From contig CAVTWH010000007.1 in the NCBI GenBank assembly GCA_963738365.1, positions 930,001-994,000 on the forward strand: DNA of 64,000 nucleotides, written 5' to 3'. The notes beneath the pieces are model-generated. The model saw nothing but the letters and a program-made list of their open reading frames with translations. It was not told the DNA's origin and did not search any database. The DNA comes from CAVTWH01 sp963738365 (GTDB taxonomy: Bacteria; Actinomycetota; Actinomycetes; Mycobacteriales; Micromonosporaceae). Of this stretch, positions 52,247 through 59,276 are shown piece by piece; position 1 is the first letter of the stretch, and each line of letters starts with the position of its first letter. Made by a program: the position numbers and the translations under genes.

Positions 52247-52567
52247 GTGACGACACTGGCTGTGGAGCGCGGGGAGCGCGCACCGGACGGCACCGCCCGG
52301 CTGACCGCCCGGGGCGAGCTCGACATGGACACGGCTGAGCAGCTCGAACAGGCGGTGTCTGCCCTGCTGGAGGATGCGCCGAAGGTGCTCGCCATCGACT
52401 TCGCCGGGGTGTCCTTCTGCGACTCCAGTGGGATCGGCGCGCTGATCCGGGCCCACAAGCAGGCCGCGGCCCGCGGCTGCCGGCTCGAGCTGCACCGGGT
52501 AGATCCCGACGTACGCCGCGTCTTCGACCTCGTCGGGCTGAGCGAACGCCTCATCGCCAACGATTGA
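52247..52567 (+). CDS. STAS anti-anti-sigma factor
   Basis: A 106-residue STAS-domain protein of the SpoIIAA/RsbV type. The phosphorylatable serine lies in VSFCDSSGIGALIRAH (residue about 65). It would bind a RsbW-like kinase when unphosphorylated and free a sigma factor. A SigB/SigF-type sigma gene follows 375 bp downstream and a STAS-kinase fusion beyond that, so all parts of a partner-switching system are close together. Confidence 0.88.
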   Translation: MTTLAVERGERAPDGTARLTARGELDMDTAEQLEQAVSALLEDAPKVLAIDFAGVSFCDSSGIGALIRAHKQAAARGCRLELHRVDPDVRRVFDLVGLSERLIAND

Positions 52568-52599
52568 GGCCCTGGCACATCCACTACGCTCCGTGACTT

Positions 52600-52766
52600 C
52601 CGGTGTCCTTTCCGTGGTTCGCCGGTGTCCATTCCGGAATTTGGACCGCCGTCGTCATCGAATTGTGATCGGAACAACGTCGGCAATATTGCCAACAAAT
52701 CGGGCTATCTCTGCCCGATCAGTGGGCCAAAGTTAGCGCTGCCGGAGGATTGCATCGGAGGCAATC
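52600..52766. promoter_or_regulatory. dyad-rich intergenic region before the sigma factor
   Basis: This is the main part of a 375-bp gene-free stretch. It holds a direct repeat CCGGTGTCC(T/A)TTCCG (52600 and 52622, 22-bp period), the palindrome GGCAATATTGCC (52682-52693), the hairpin ATCGGGC-7-GCCCGAT (52699-52719) and GATTGC-7-GCAATC (52748-52766). The first hairpin could end the STAS transcript; the others are candidate operators. Confidence 0.45.
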
Positions 52767-52796
52767 TTGTGCGTCGACGGTAGACTGGCCTAAGAT
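52767..52796 (+). promoter_or_regulatory. candidate promoter of the sigma factor gene
   Basis: TTGTGC (52767-52772), 18 bp, TAAGAT (52791-52796). The transcript would have a leader of about 140 nt. The dyad GATTGC/GCAATC ends exactly at the -35 element, placing a regulator contact there. Confidence 0.4.
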
Positions 52797-52942
52797 TTCC
52801 CGCAGCACCCGGAACCATGCGCTGTGTACGCGGCGTAGGGATCGAAGATTCCGAGTCACCGTCAACCGTTGACCTGGATCAATAAGACGCCCGCACCCCC
52901 CAGCGTCCCCACCGGGACTCCAGTCGCAGAGAGGACGAAGCT

Positions 52943-53782
52943 ATGCCGCAGACCATCGCGATCGCTCCGCCCGCCACCGACACCGGCAGCCATCCGCGCA
53001 CCGGCAGCGACCCACGCCCCGAATCCGACGCCCTGGCCGCGCTCACCGCGGCCGCGAAGCTGCCTGCCGGCAGCCCCGTCCGGCGTCGTGTCCGGGACCG
53101 GGTCATCTGCGAATACATGTCTTTCGCCCGCGGCCTGGCGCTGCGCTTCGCCGGCCGCGGCGAGCCGGTCGACGACCTGATCCAGGTCGCCACCGTCGGC
53201 CTCATCAAGGCCGTGGACCGCTTCGACCCGGAGCGCGGCGCCTCGTTCGCCGGCTTCGCCACCCCCACCATCCTCGGCGAGCTGCGCCGGCACTTCCGCG
53301 ACACGGCCTGGGACATCCACGTCTCCCGCCGCCTGCAGGAGCTGCACCTGGAGATCAACGGCATCACCGCCGACCTGGCCCAGCAGCTCGGTCGCTCGGT
53401 CACCGCCGAAGACCTGGCCGAGCGCCTGGGCATCACGGTCGAAGAGGTACGCAGCGCCCAGGCCTGCGGTACGGCGTACAACGTGCGCTCGCTCAACACC
53501 ATGGTGGGCGACAGCGACGGTGACACCGACACCGAGCTGGGTGACCTGCTCGGCATCGCCGACCCGGACATCGACAGCTTCGCCGACCGGCACAGCGTGC
53601 TCCAGCTGCTCGCCGGAATGTCCGAACGGGACCGGCGGGTGCTGTCGCTGCGCTTCTACGACAACATGACCCAGACCCAGATCGCCGAGCAGCTGGGCGT
53701 CTCCCAGATGCAGGTATCCCGACTGCTCAGTGCGGCGCTGCGCAAGCTGCGTGACGCCCTGCTGGCGGAGGAGACCGAGTAG
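52943..53782 (+). CDS. SigB/SigF/SigG-type RNA polymerase sigma factor
   Basis: A 279-residue group 3 sigma-70 factor. Region 2 has YMSFARGLALRFAGRGEPVDDLIQVATVGLIKAVDRFDPERG and FATPTILGELRRHFRD; region 3 has VSRRLQELHLEI and VTAEDLAERLGI; region 4 has LSLRFYDNMTQTQIAEQLGVSQMQVSRLLSAALRKLR. This subfamily controls stress response and differentiation and is held by RsbW-like anti-sigma factors. GAGAGGAC precedes ATG. Flanked by STAS and STAS-kinase genes. Confidence 0.92.
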   Translation: MPQTIAIAPPATDTGSHPRTGSDPRPESDALAALTAAAKLPAGSPVRRRVRDRVICEYMSFARGLALRFAGRGEPVDDLIQVATVGLIKAVDRFDPERGASFAGFATPTILGELRRHFRDTAWDIHVSRRLQELHLEINGITADLAQQLGRSVTAEDLAERLGITVEEVRSAQACGTAYNVRSLNTMVGDSDGDTDTELGDLLGIADPDIDSFADRHSVLQLLAGMSERDRRVLSLRFYDNMTQTQIAEQLGVSQMQVSRLLSAALRKLRDALLAEETE

Positions 53783-53823
53783 CGGCCCCCCACCCCGCTA
53801 CGGCACCTCGCCAGCGCACCGCC

Positions 53824-53860
53824 GGCGCCCCCATGCATCTCGGGTCAGCATGGGGGCGCC
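53824..53860 (+). terminator. terminator after the sigma factor gene
   Basis: GGCGCCCCCATG and CATGGGGGCGCC form a perfect 12-bp stem with a 13-nt loop, 41 bp past the stop. The rest of the 338-bp gap to the next gene shows only a GGGTAC element at 54108-54113, a possible SigF-like -10 without a clear -35. Confidence 0.85.
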
Positions 53861-54120
53861 GCTGGTGCGTTCGGACCGGCGGTCCGGATCCGTGGTCAGC
53901 AGCGGCGCCGCGGCGATGTGTCGGGATGCCGGGCGGTTTCCGCCGTCGGCGGAGCGGCCACACGAATGTCCCCACGGATGGTTGACTGGCACGATGTCGG
54001 GTAGGGAGTCCTCAGGGCCGTGACCGATGGCCCGCCAGCGGGGGAGACGACGCGTGACGACCGGCCGGGGCCGTCAGCGTTCAGCGAGAGGTTGGTGCAT
54101 CTAGTGGGTACGGGGCGCTG

Positions 54121-54879
54121 ATGGGGATGTTCGCCGCGACCGTCACCGAACGCCTGCCGCTCGCCGTGGTGGGCCTGTCCGGGCCACTCGACCAGCTCAC
54201 CCTCCCATCCTGTCTGGTCACCATGCGCGACTGCCTGGCCGACCAGCCGCAGGCCGTGCTCGCCGATGTCTCCCGCCTCACCACGGTCTCCCAGCGCGCT
54301 GCCGGAGCGCTGGCCGACTTCGCCGCCGAGGCGCTTCAGTGGCCCGGAGCCGAGCTGCTGCTCTGCGGCGGCTCGGGGGTCGTGGCGCAGTCGCTGGCCG
54401 AGCTGGCCGGCAGCCCCGGCATCGAGCTGTTCGACTCGGTCGACGCCGCCCGGGCCTCCCGCGACTGGGCACCCGACCACCGTCGCGAGTCGGTGGTCCT
54501 GGTCCCCGACCGGACCGCGCCGGAAGTCGCCCGGGTACTGGTCAAGGAGGCGTGCGAGGAGTGGGGGGTCCGTCGGCTCTCCCGGCTCGCCCAGCTCATC
54601 GCCTCCGAGCTGGTCACCAACGGCGTCGTGCACGCGCGTACCGAGCTGCGGGTCACGGTGCGGCTCGGCGGGCGTACCCTCTCGCTGGCCGTGCGGGACG
54701 GCGACCCGCGCCTGCTGCACCCGGCCGGCGGCGGCGTCGACGCCGACGGCAGCGGGTACGGCCGGGGCCTGCTGATCGTGGACTCGATGGCCGACTCCTG
54801 GGGCTGCACCCCCACCGCCGACGGCAAGGTCACCTGGGCCATGCTGGAGCTGCCCGCCTCGGCCGCCGGTCCCGGATGA
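54121..54879 (+). CDS. STAS-like / RsbW-type ATPase fusion protein
   Basis: A 252-residue protein. Residues 1-110 are STAS-like (LPLAVVGLSGPLDQLTLPSCLV; ADVSRLTTVSQRAAGALADFA) but without the usual DSSG serine motif. Residues 120-245 form a HATPase_c domain of the anti-sigma kinase type (QLIASELVTNGVVHARTEL; VRDGDPRLLHP; GYGRGLLIVDSMADSWG). It may act as the anti-sigma kinase for the adjacent sigma factor or in a separate switch. Overlaps the AraC gene (ATGA). Confidence 0.8.
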   Translation: MGMFAATVTERLPLAVVGLSGPLDQLTLPSCLVTMRDCLADQPQAVLADVSRLTTVSQRAAGALADFAAEALQWPGAELLLCGGSGVVAQSLAELAGSPGIELFDSVDAARASRDWAPDHRRESVVLVPDRTAPEVARVLVKEACEEWGVRRLSRLAQLIASELVTNGVVHARTELRVTVRLGGRTLSLAVRDGDPRLLHPAGGGVDADGSGYGRGLLIVDSMADSWGCTPTADGKVTWAMLELPASAAGPG

Positions 54880-55334
54880 GCCCGGAGGAGCTGCGCTACC
54901 TGCGCCGCGCCCGGGACCTCATCGACCGGGCCTATCAGCAGCCGCTGGACGTGCCGGCGCTGGCCCGGGCGGCTTGGATGTCCCCGGCGCACTTCTCCCG
55001 GCGGTTCCGGGCCGCCTTCGGCGAGACACCGCACCGGTACCTGATGACCCGGCGCATCGAGCGGGCCAAGGCGCTGCTGCGCCGCGGCGACCACTCGGTC
55101 ACCGAGGTCTGCATGCTGGTGGGCGCCACCTCACTGAGTTCGTTCAGCAACCGCTTCACCGAACTGGTCGGCGAGTCGCCCAGCGCCTACCGGGCCCGCG
55201 ACCACCGGGCCAGCGCCGCCATCCCGGCCTGCTACCTCAAGCTCGCCGGCCGGCCGAGCCGGTCCGCCACCGGCACCGCCGAGCAGGTTTCGACAAGTAA
55301 CGGCGCCGGCCGGCGCGTAGCGTCGCCGGCATGA
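54876..55334 (+). CDS. AraC family transcriptional regulator
   Basis: A 152-residue regulator consisting almost only of the two AraC HTH motifs: LDVPALARAAWMSPAHFSRRFRAAFGETPHRYL and HSVTEVCMLVGATSLSSFSNRFTELVGESPSAYRAR. No ligand-binding domain. It is joined by ATGA overlaps to the kinase gene before it and to the VOC gene after it. Small AraC plus glyoxalase-fold pairs are common in actinobacteria; the AraC protein normally activates the VOC gene. Confidence 0.9.
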   Translation: MSPEELRYLRRARDLIDRAYQQPLDVPALARAAWMSPAHFSRRFRAAFGETPHRYLMTRRIERAKALLRRGDHSVTEVCMLVGATSLSSFSNRFTELVGESPSAYRARDHRASAAIPACYLKLAGRPSRSATGTAEQVSTSNGAGRRVASPA

Positions 55335-55741
55335 CCATGAAGTTGTCGCACGCCTTCATCTCCGTCCACGACCAGGACGCTGCGCTCGCCTTCTACCGTG
55401 ACGCCCTGGGCCTGGAAGTCAGCAACGACGTCGACTTCGACGGGCTGCGCTGGCTCACCCTGCACGCCAACGGCCAGCCGGACGTCGAGATCATGCTGGA
55501 GCACGTCCAGATGGGGCGCAGCGCCGAGGACGCGGCGGCCCTGCAGGCGCTGCTGGCCAAGGGCGCGCTCACCGGGGTGATCTTCGACGTGGACGACGTC
55601 GACAAGCTCTTCGAGCGGATCAGCGGCGCCGGCTTCGAGGTGCTCCAGGAGCCGACCAACCAGGCCTACGGGGTACGCGACTGCGCGTTCCGGGACCCGT
55701 CCGGCAACATGGTGCGCTTCTCCCAGCCGATGCGTGGCTGA
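55331..55741 (+). CDS. VOC (glyoxalase/bleomycin-resistance fold) protein
   Basis: A 136-residue VOC protein: LSHAFISVHDQDAALAFYRDALGLEV, then IFDVDDVDKLFERISGAGFEVLQEP and DCAFRDPSGNMVRFSQP. The metal-ligand positions are partly kept (His near 6, Glu in VEIMLEH), but a classical glyoxalase I set is not evident. Cotranscribed with an AraC regulator. Substrate unknown; resistance or isomerase roles are possible. Confidence 0.85.
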   Translation: MTMKLSHAFISVHDQDAALAFYRDALGLEVSNDVDFDGLRWLTLHANGQPDVEIMLEHVQMGRSAEDAAALQALLAKGALTGVIFDVDDVDKLFERISGAGFEVLQEPTNQAYGVRDCAFRDPSGNMVRFSQPMRG

Positions 55742-55749
55742 GCGCCGGC

Positions 55750-57000
55750 TCAGGTGACCCGGGGCCGCCCGGCCGGGAACTCCCGGTGGCTGCCGGCGCG
55801 CAGGATGTCGCGCAGCCGCGCCAGGCCGGTGTGCACCTCGGTGAAGCGCATGGACAGCGGTGCGAAGCCGATGCGCAGCCGGTCCGGGGTGCGGAAGTCC
55901 GGGATCACCCCGGCTGCCCGCAGCGCCTGGCTGAGCTGCCAGGCGTCCGGGTGGTAGAGGGTCAGGTGGGCGCCCCGGCGCTCCGGCTCGCGGGGTGAGG
56001 CCAGCCGGACGCCGAGCTCGGCCAGCCAGGCGTCGTGCAGCTGCAGGGCGTAGCTGCCCAGCGCCCGGGACTTCGCCTCGATCGCCGGGATGCCGGCCTC
56101 GGCGGTGAGCCGGGCGCCCTCCAGCGCCGCGTAGCCGCCGAGCACCGGCGGGGTACCCACCAGGAAGCGGTCGATGCCGTCGGCCGGATCGTAGGCGCCG
56201 GCCATGGCGAACTGGTCCCGCTGGCCGAACCAGCCCCAGATCGGCTGGCGCAGCCGGTCCTGCAGGTCGGCGCGGACGTACAGGAAGGCCGGCGCGCCCG
56301 GCCCGCCGTGCAGGTGCTTGTAGGTGCAGCCGACCGCGAGGTCCACGCCGGCCGGCCCGAGGGGTACCGCCGCCGAGCCGGCCGAGTGCGACAGGTCCCA
56401 CAGGGTCAGCGCGCCCACCCGGTGCGCCGCTGCGGTGACCGCCGCCAGGTCGGCCAGGCCGCCGGAGCGGTACGCCACGTGCGACAGGCTGACCAGCGCC
56501 ACGTCGTCGTCCAGGGCGGCCACCACGTCGCCGGTGCGCACCCCCTCGTCCAGGTGGGTACGGACGGTGCGGACCGTCATCCCGCGCGCCGCGGCGATCC
56601 CGGCCAGGATGTACCGGTCGGTCGGGAAGTTGTCGTCGTCGGTGACGATCACGGCGCGCCCGGGTCGGACCTCGCACGCCGCCACCGCCAGCTTGTACAG
56701 GTTCACACTGGTCGAGTCGGCGAGCACCACCTCGCCCGGGCCGGCCTGCAGGACGCCGCCGGCCAGCACGTCGCCGGCTTCCCGGGCCAGTCCGATCCAG
56801 CGGTCCCAGCCCCGGATCAGATCGGTGCCCCACTCGTCGACGGCGGCGTGCAGCCGCTGGCGGGTGGCGTGCGGCAGCCGGCCGAGCGAGTTGCCGTCGA
56901 AGTAGACCAGCTCCGGATCGGCCACCACGAACCGTTCCCGGTAGGCGGCCAGCGGGTCGGCGGCGTCCAGTTCCACGGCGCGGGCGTAGGCGTCGAACAC
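55750..57000 (-). CDS. kynU: kynureninase
   Basis: A 416-residue PLP enzyme that splits kynurenine to anthranilate and alanine in tryptophan breakdown. Signatures: LVYFDGNSLGRLPHATRQRL, DDDNFPTDRYILAGIA, LWDLSHSAGSAAVPL and CTYKHLHGGPGAPAFLYV with the PLP lysine, then WFGQRDQFAMAGAYDPADGIDRFLVGTPPVL. GTG start. No tryptophan dioxygenase or formamidase gene is adjacent, so the pathway must be completed from elsewhere. Confidence 0.93.
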   Translation of the reverse strand: MFDAYARAVELDAADPLAAYRERFVVADPELVYFDGNSLGRLPHATRQRLHAAVDEWGTDLIRGWDRWIGLAREAGDVLAGGVLQAGPGEVVLADSTSVNLYKLAVAACEVRPGRAVIVTDDDNFPTDRYILAGIAAARGMTVRTVRTHLDEGVRTGDVVAALDDDVALVSLSHVAYRSGGLADLAAVTAAAHRVGALTLWDLSHSAGSAAVPLGPAGVDLAVGCTYKHLHGGPGAPAFLYVRADLQDRLRQPIWGWFGQRDQFAMAGAYDPADGIDRFLVGTPPVLGGYAALEGARLTAEAGIPAIEAKSRALGSYALQLHDAWLAELGVRLASPREPERRGAHLTLYHPDAWQLSQALRAAGVIPDFRTPDRLRIGFAPLSMRFTEVHTGLARLRDILRAGSHREFPAGRPRVT

Positions 57001-57095
57001 CGCCTCACCCTAACCGCCACCACATCCGCCCAGCTCAACCGGCGTCCGTGCGCCGGCCTGGTCGAGTGGCCCGGCCGGCGCACGGACCTGCGTGG

Positions 57096-57971
57096 TCAGG
57101 CGGTCGCGCGCTCGGCGGCGCTGATGGCGTTGCGGAACAGCATCGCCACCGTGGTCGGGCCGACCCCGCCGACCCGGGGGGTGATCGCGCCCGCCACGGC
57201 GGCACACGCCTCGTCCACGTCGGGCAGCAGCCGCCGGCCGGCGTAGCGCACCCCGCCGCCGATCACCGTGGCCCCCGGCCGGACGTGTTCGGGCTGGATG
57301 ATGCCGGGTACCCCGGCGGCGGCGATCAGGATCTCCGCCCGGCGGGTGTAGCGCTGCCAGTCGGGTACCCCGGTGTGCACCACGGTGACCGCGGCGTTGG
57401 CGGTGGGGCGCTTCTGGCTCAGCAGCATGGCCAGCGGCCGGCCCAGCGTGGCGCCCCGACCGAGGATCACGACCTCCCGGCCGGCCACCGGGATGTCGTG
57501 GTGGGCCAGCAGCGCCTCGATGCCGGCCGGGGTGCAGGGCAGCGGGCCGGGCAGGCCCAGCGCCAGCCGGCCCATGTTGACCGGGTGCATCCCGTCGACG
57601 TCCATGTCGGGGTCCATCGCGGCGAGCGCCGCGTCGTAGTCCAGGTGGCCGGGGATGGGGTACTGGACGAGCAGGCCGTGGACGTCCTTGTCGGTGTTGT
57701 ACTCGACGATCACCCGCTGCAGGTCGGCCTGGGTGGCATCGGCCGGCAGGTGCGTGTGCGGCGAGACGAAGCCCAGCTCGGCGGCCTGCTTCTGCTTGAT
57801 CCGGATGTAGCCGGCGCTGGCATCGTCGTCGCCGACCAGGATGGTGGCCAGGCTGGGCCGCACGCCGCGCCCGCGCAGCCGGTCGGCACGGACCCGGACG
57901 TCGGCCAGGATCGCCTCGGCCACCGGGCCGCCGGGCAGCAGTCGCGCGCTGGTACCGCTGGATTCGGACAT
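57096..57971 (-). CDS. folD: methylene-THF dehydrogenase/cyclohydrolase
   Basis: A 291-residue bifunctional FolD. Signatures: LATILVGDDDASAGYIRIKQKQAAELG (catalytic Tyr and Lys), GLLVQYPIPGHLD, DVDGMHPVNMGRLALG, VVILGRGATLGRPLAMLL and GGVRYAGRRLLPDVD. It interconverts methylene-, methenyl- and formyl-THF. A ZTP riboswitch precedes it. It could also use methylene-THF made by the dimethylglycine/sarcosine enzymes of this window, but it is 22 kb away and controlled separately. Confidence 0.95.
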   Translation of the reverse strand: MSESSGTSARLLPGGPVAEAILADVRVRADRLRGRGVRPSLATILVGDDDASAGYIRIKQKQAAELGFVSPHTHLPADATQADLQRVIVEYNTDKDVHGLLVQYPIPGHLDYDAALAAMDPDMDVDGMHPVNMGRLALGLPGPLPCTPAGIEALLAHHDIPVAGREVVILGRGATLGRPLAMLLSQKRPTANAAVTVVHTGVPDWQRYTRRAEILIAAAGVPGIIQPEHVRPGATVIGGGVRYAGRRLLPDVDEACAAVAGAITPRVGGVGPTTVAMLFRNAISAAERATA

Positions 57972-58016
57972 TGGACCCCCAGTCCTCGTGGGCGGCGCAG
58001 CCGCTCAACTGCCGGA

Positions 58017-58094
58017 GCCCAGGCGGTCGGCCCCGACGGACGCTCCCCGATGGTTTGCACCCATCCCCGTGCCGCCAGTCGCGTGACGCCCCCG
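58017..58094 (-). ncRNA. ZTP (pfl) riboswitch upstream of folD
   Basis: Read on the minus strand the leader contains the conserved pieces of the ZTP aptamer in order: GCGACTGGCGG, a GATGGG...AACCATC stem, the CGGGGAGCGTCC block and GCCGACCGCCTGGGC, where CCGCC pairs back with GGCGG as the pseudoknot. ZTP signals low 10-formyl-THF and turns on folate one-carbon genes; folD is a classical target. Expression platform, about 45 nt to the ATG, is not resolved. Confidence 0.88.
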
Positions 58095-58243
58095 AGCATG
58101 CCGTACCGCCTTGCCAGGTAACAAATCGGCGACACCCCGGGGGCTGACAGCCCCCGCGTTGCCCGCTGACACGGTGTCAGGACTGTCCCGGAGCGCAGAT
58201 TTTTGCTTGGCTGGTGGTCATCGCAGCCGACGGGGAGGACAGC

Positions 58244-59206
58244 ATGGCCGACCACGACAGGTACGCCCGGCACTCGGCGTACACGGCGCCGGGGGCGTAC
58301 CGGGAGCTGCTGGCGGCAGCCCCCACCGACCTGGCTGAGCTCTCCGCGCTGGTCCGCAACGTGCTGGTGCACTACCGCGCGGGCGGCGTCGAGCTGGCCG
58401 GCGAGCGGCTCGCCGAGATCGACAACCGGTGGGTGGACCGCATCCTCGGCACCGACCAGGCCCGGCACCCGTGGCCGCTGGCGCAGCCGCGCGAGGCGGC
58501 GCAGCGGGTGGCCGGCTGCTGCCGGGACTTCACCCTGCTGGGCGTGGCCGCGCTGCGCGAGCACGGCGTGCCGGCGCGCAGCCGGATCGGCTTCGCCGGC
58601 TACTTCGAGCCCGGGTTCTGGGTCGACCACGTGCTCGCCGAGGTGTGGACCGGGGACCGCTGGCGCTTCGCCGACCTCCAACTCGACCCGGCCGGCCCGT
58701 GGGGCTTCGACGTGCAGGACGTGCCGCTGCGGGCGGGCACGGCGGCCGACCCGGCGCCGCTGTTCGCCACCGCCGCCCAGGTGTGGACGGCGTACCGGCG
58801 CGGCGCGATCGACCCGGACCGGTACGGCGTCGGGGCGGGCGTGCCGATCGGCGGCCCCTGGTTCATCCGCAACTACGTGCTCAACGAGCTGGCCCACCGG
58901 CACGGCGACGAGCTGCTGCTGTGGGACGTCTGGGGGGAAGCGACGCGACCCACGCTGGACGGTAGCGACCTGGGGTTGGTCGACGAGGTGGCGGCGCTGC
59001 TGCTGGCCGCCGACGGCGGCGACGGGGACGCGGAGCGGCAGCTGGCCGGGCGCTACCGCACCGACCCGCGGCTGCGCCCGGCGCAGCGGGTGCTGTGCGT
59101 GTCACCGCGCGGCGTCGTCGCCGAGGTGGACCTGGACAGCCGGGCGGCCAGCCCGGTCGCCCCGGCCGACTGGTCCGTGGTCGCCGGGCCCGACCCCGCC
59201 AGCTGA
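58244..59206 (+). CDS. transglutaminase-like superfamily protein
   Basis: A 320-residue protein with a papain-like core near residues 90-150: CCRDFTLLGVAALREHGVPARSRIGFAGYF (Cys), FWVDHVLAEVW (His) and FADLQLDPAG (Asp), the order expected for a transglutaminase/protease triad. No signal peptide. GGGGAGG precedes ATG 58244. No partner gene. Possible amidase or cross-linking activity is inferred only from the triad. Confidence 0.75.
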   Translation: MADHDRYARHSAYTAPGAYRELLAAAPTDLAELSALVRNVLVHYRAGGVELAGERLAEIDNRWVDRILGTDQARHPWPLAQPREAAQRVAGCCRDFTLLGVAALREHGVPARSRIGFAGYFEPGFWVDHVLAEVWTGDRWRFADLQLDPAGPWGFDVQDVPLRAGTAADPAPLFATAAQVWTAYRRGAIDPDRYGVGAGVPIGGPWFIRNYVLNELAHRHGDELLLWDVWGEATRPTLDGSDLGLVDEVAALLLAADGGDGDAERQLAGRYRTDPRLRPAQRVLCVSPRGVVAEVDLDSRAASPVAPADWSVVAGPDPAS

Positions 59207-59218
59207 GCTGTGACGGCG

Positions 59219-59276
59219 CTCGACTGACCGCCCGCTCAGTCGAGCCCCATCGACTGAGCGGAAGCTCAGTCGATGG
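59219..59276. terminator. double hairpin between convergent genes
   Basis: Two perfect stems follow each other: CTCGACTGA/TCAGTCGAG (9 bp, 8-nt loop) and CCATCGACTGAGC/GCTCAGTCGATGG (13 bp, GGAA tetraloop). The right arm of the second contains the stop codon of the minus-strand alpha-galactosidase. Being symmetric, it can end transcription from both sides. Confidence 0.88.

Noticed and set aside
54108..54113. SigF-type promoter (GGGTAC) before the STAS-kinase fusion gene
   Set aside because: The -10-like GGGTAC is present, but no GTTT-like -35 lies at 14-16 bp; kept only as a remark.
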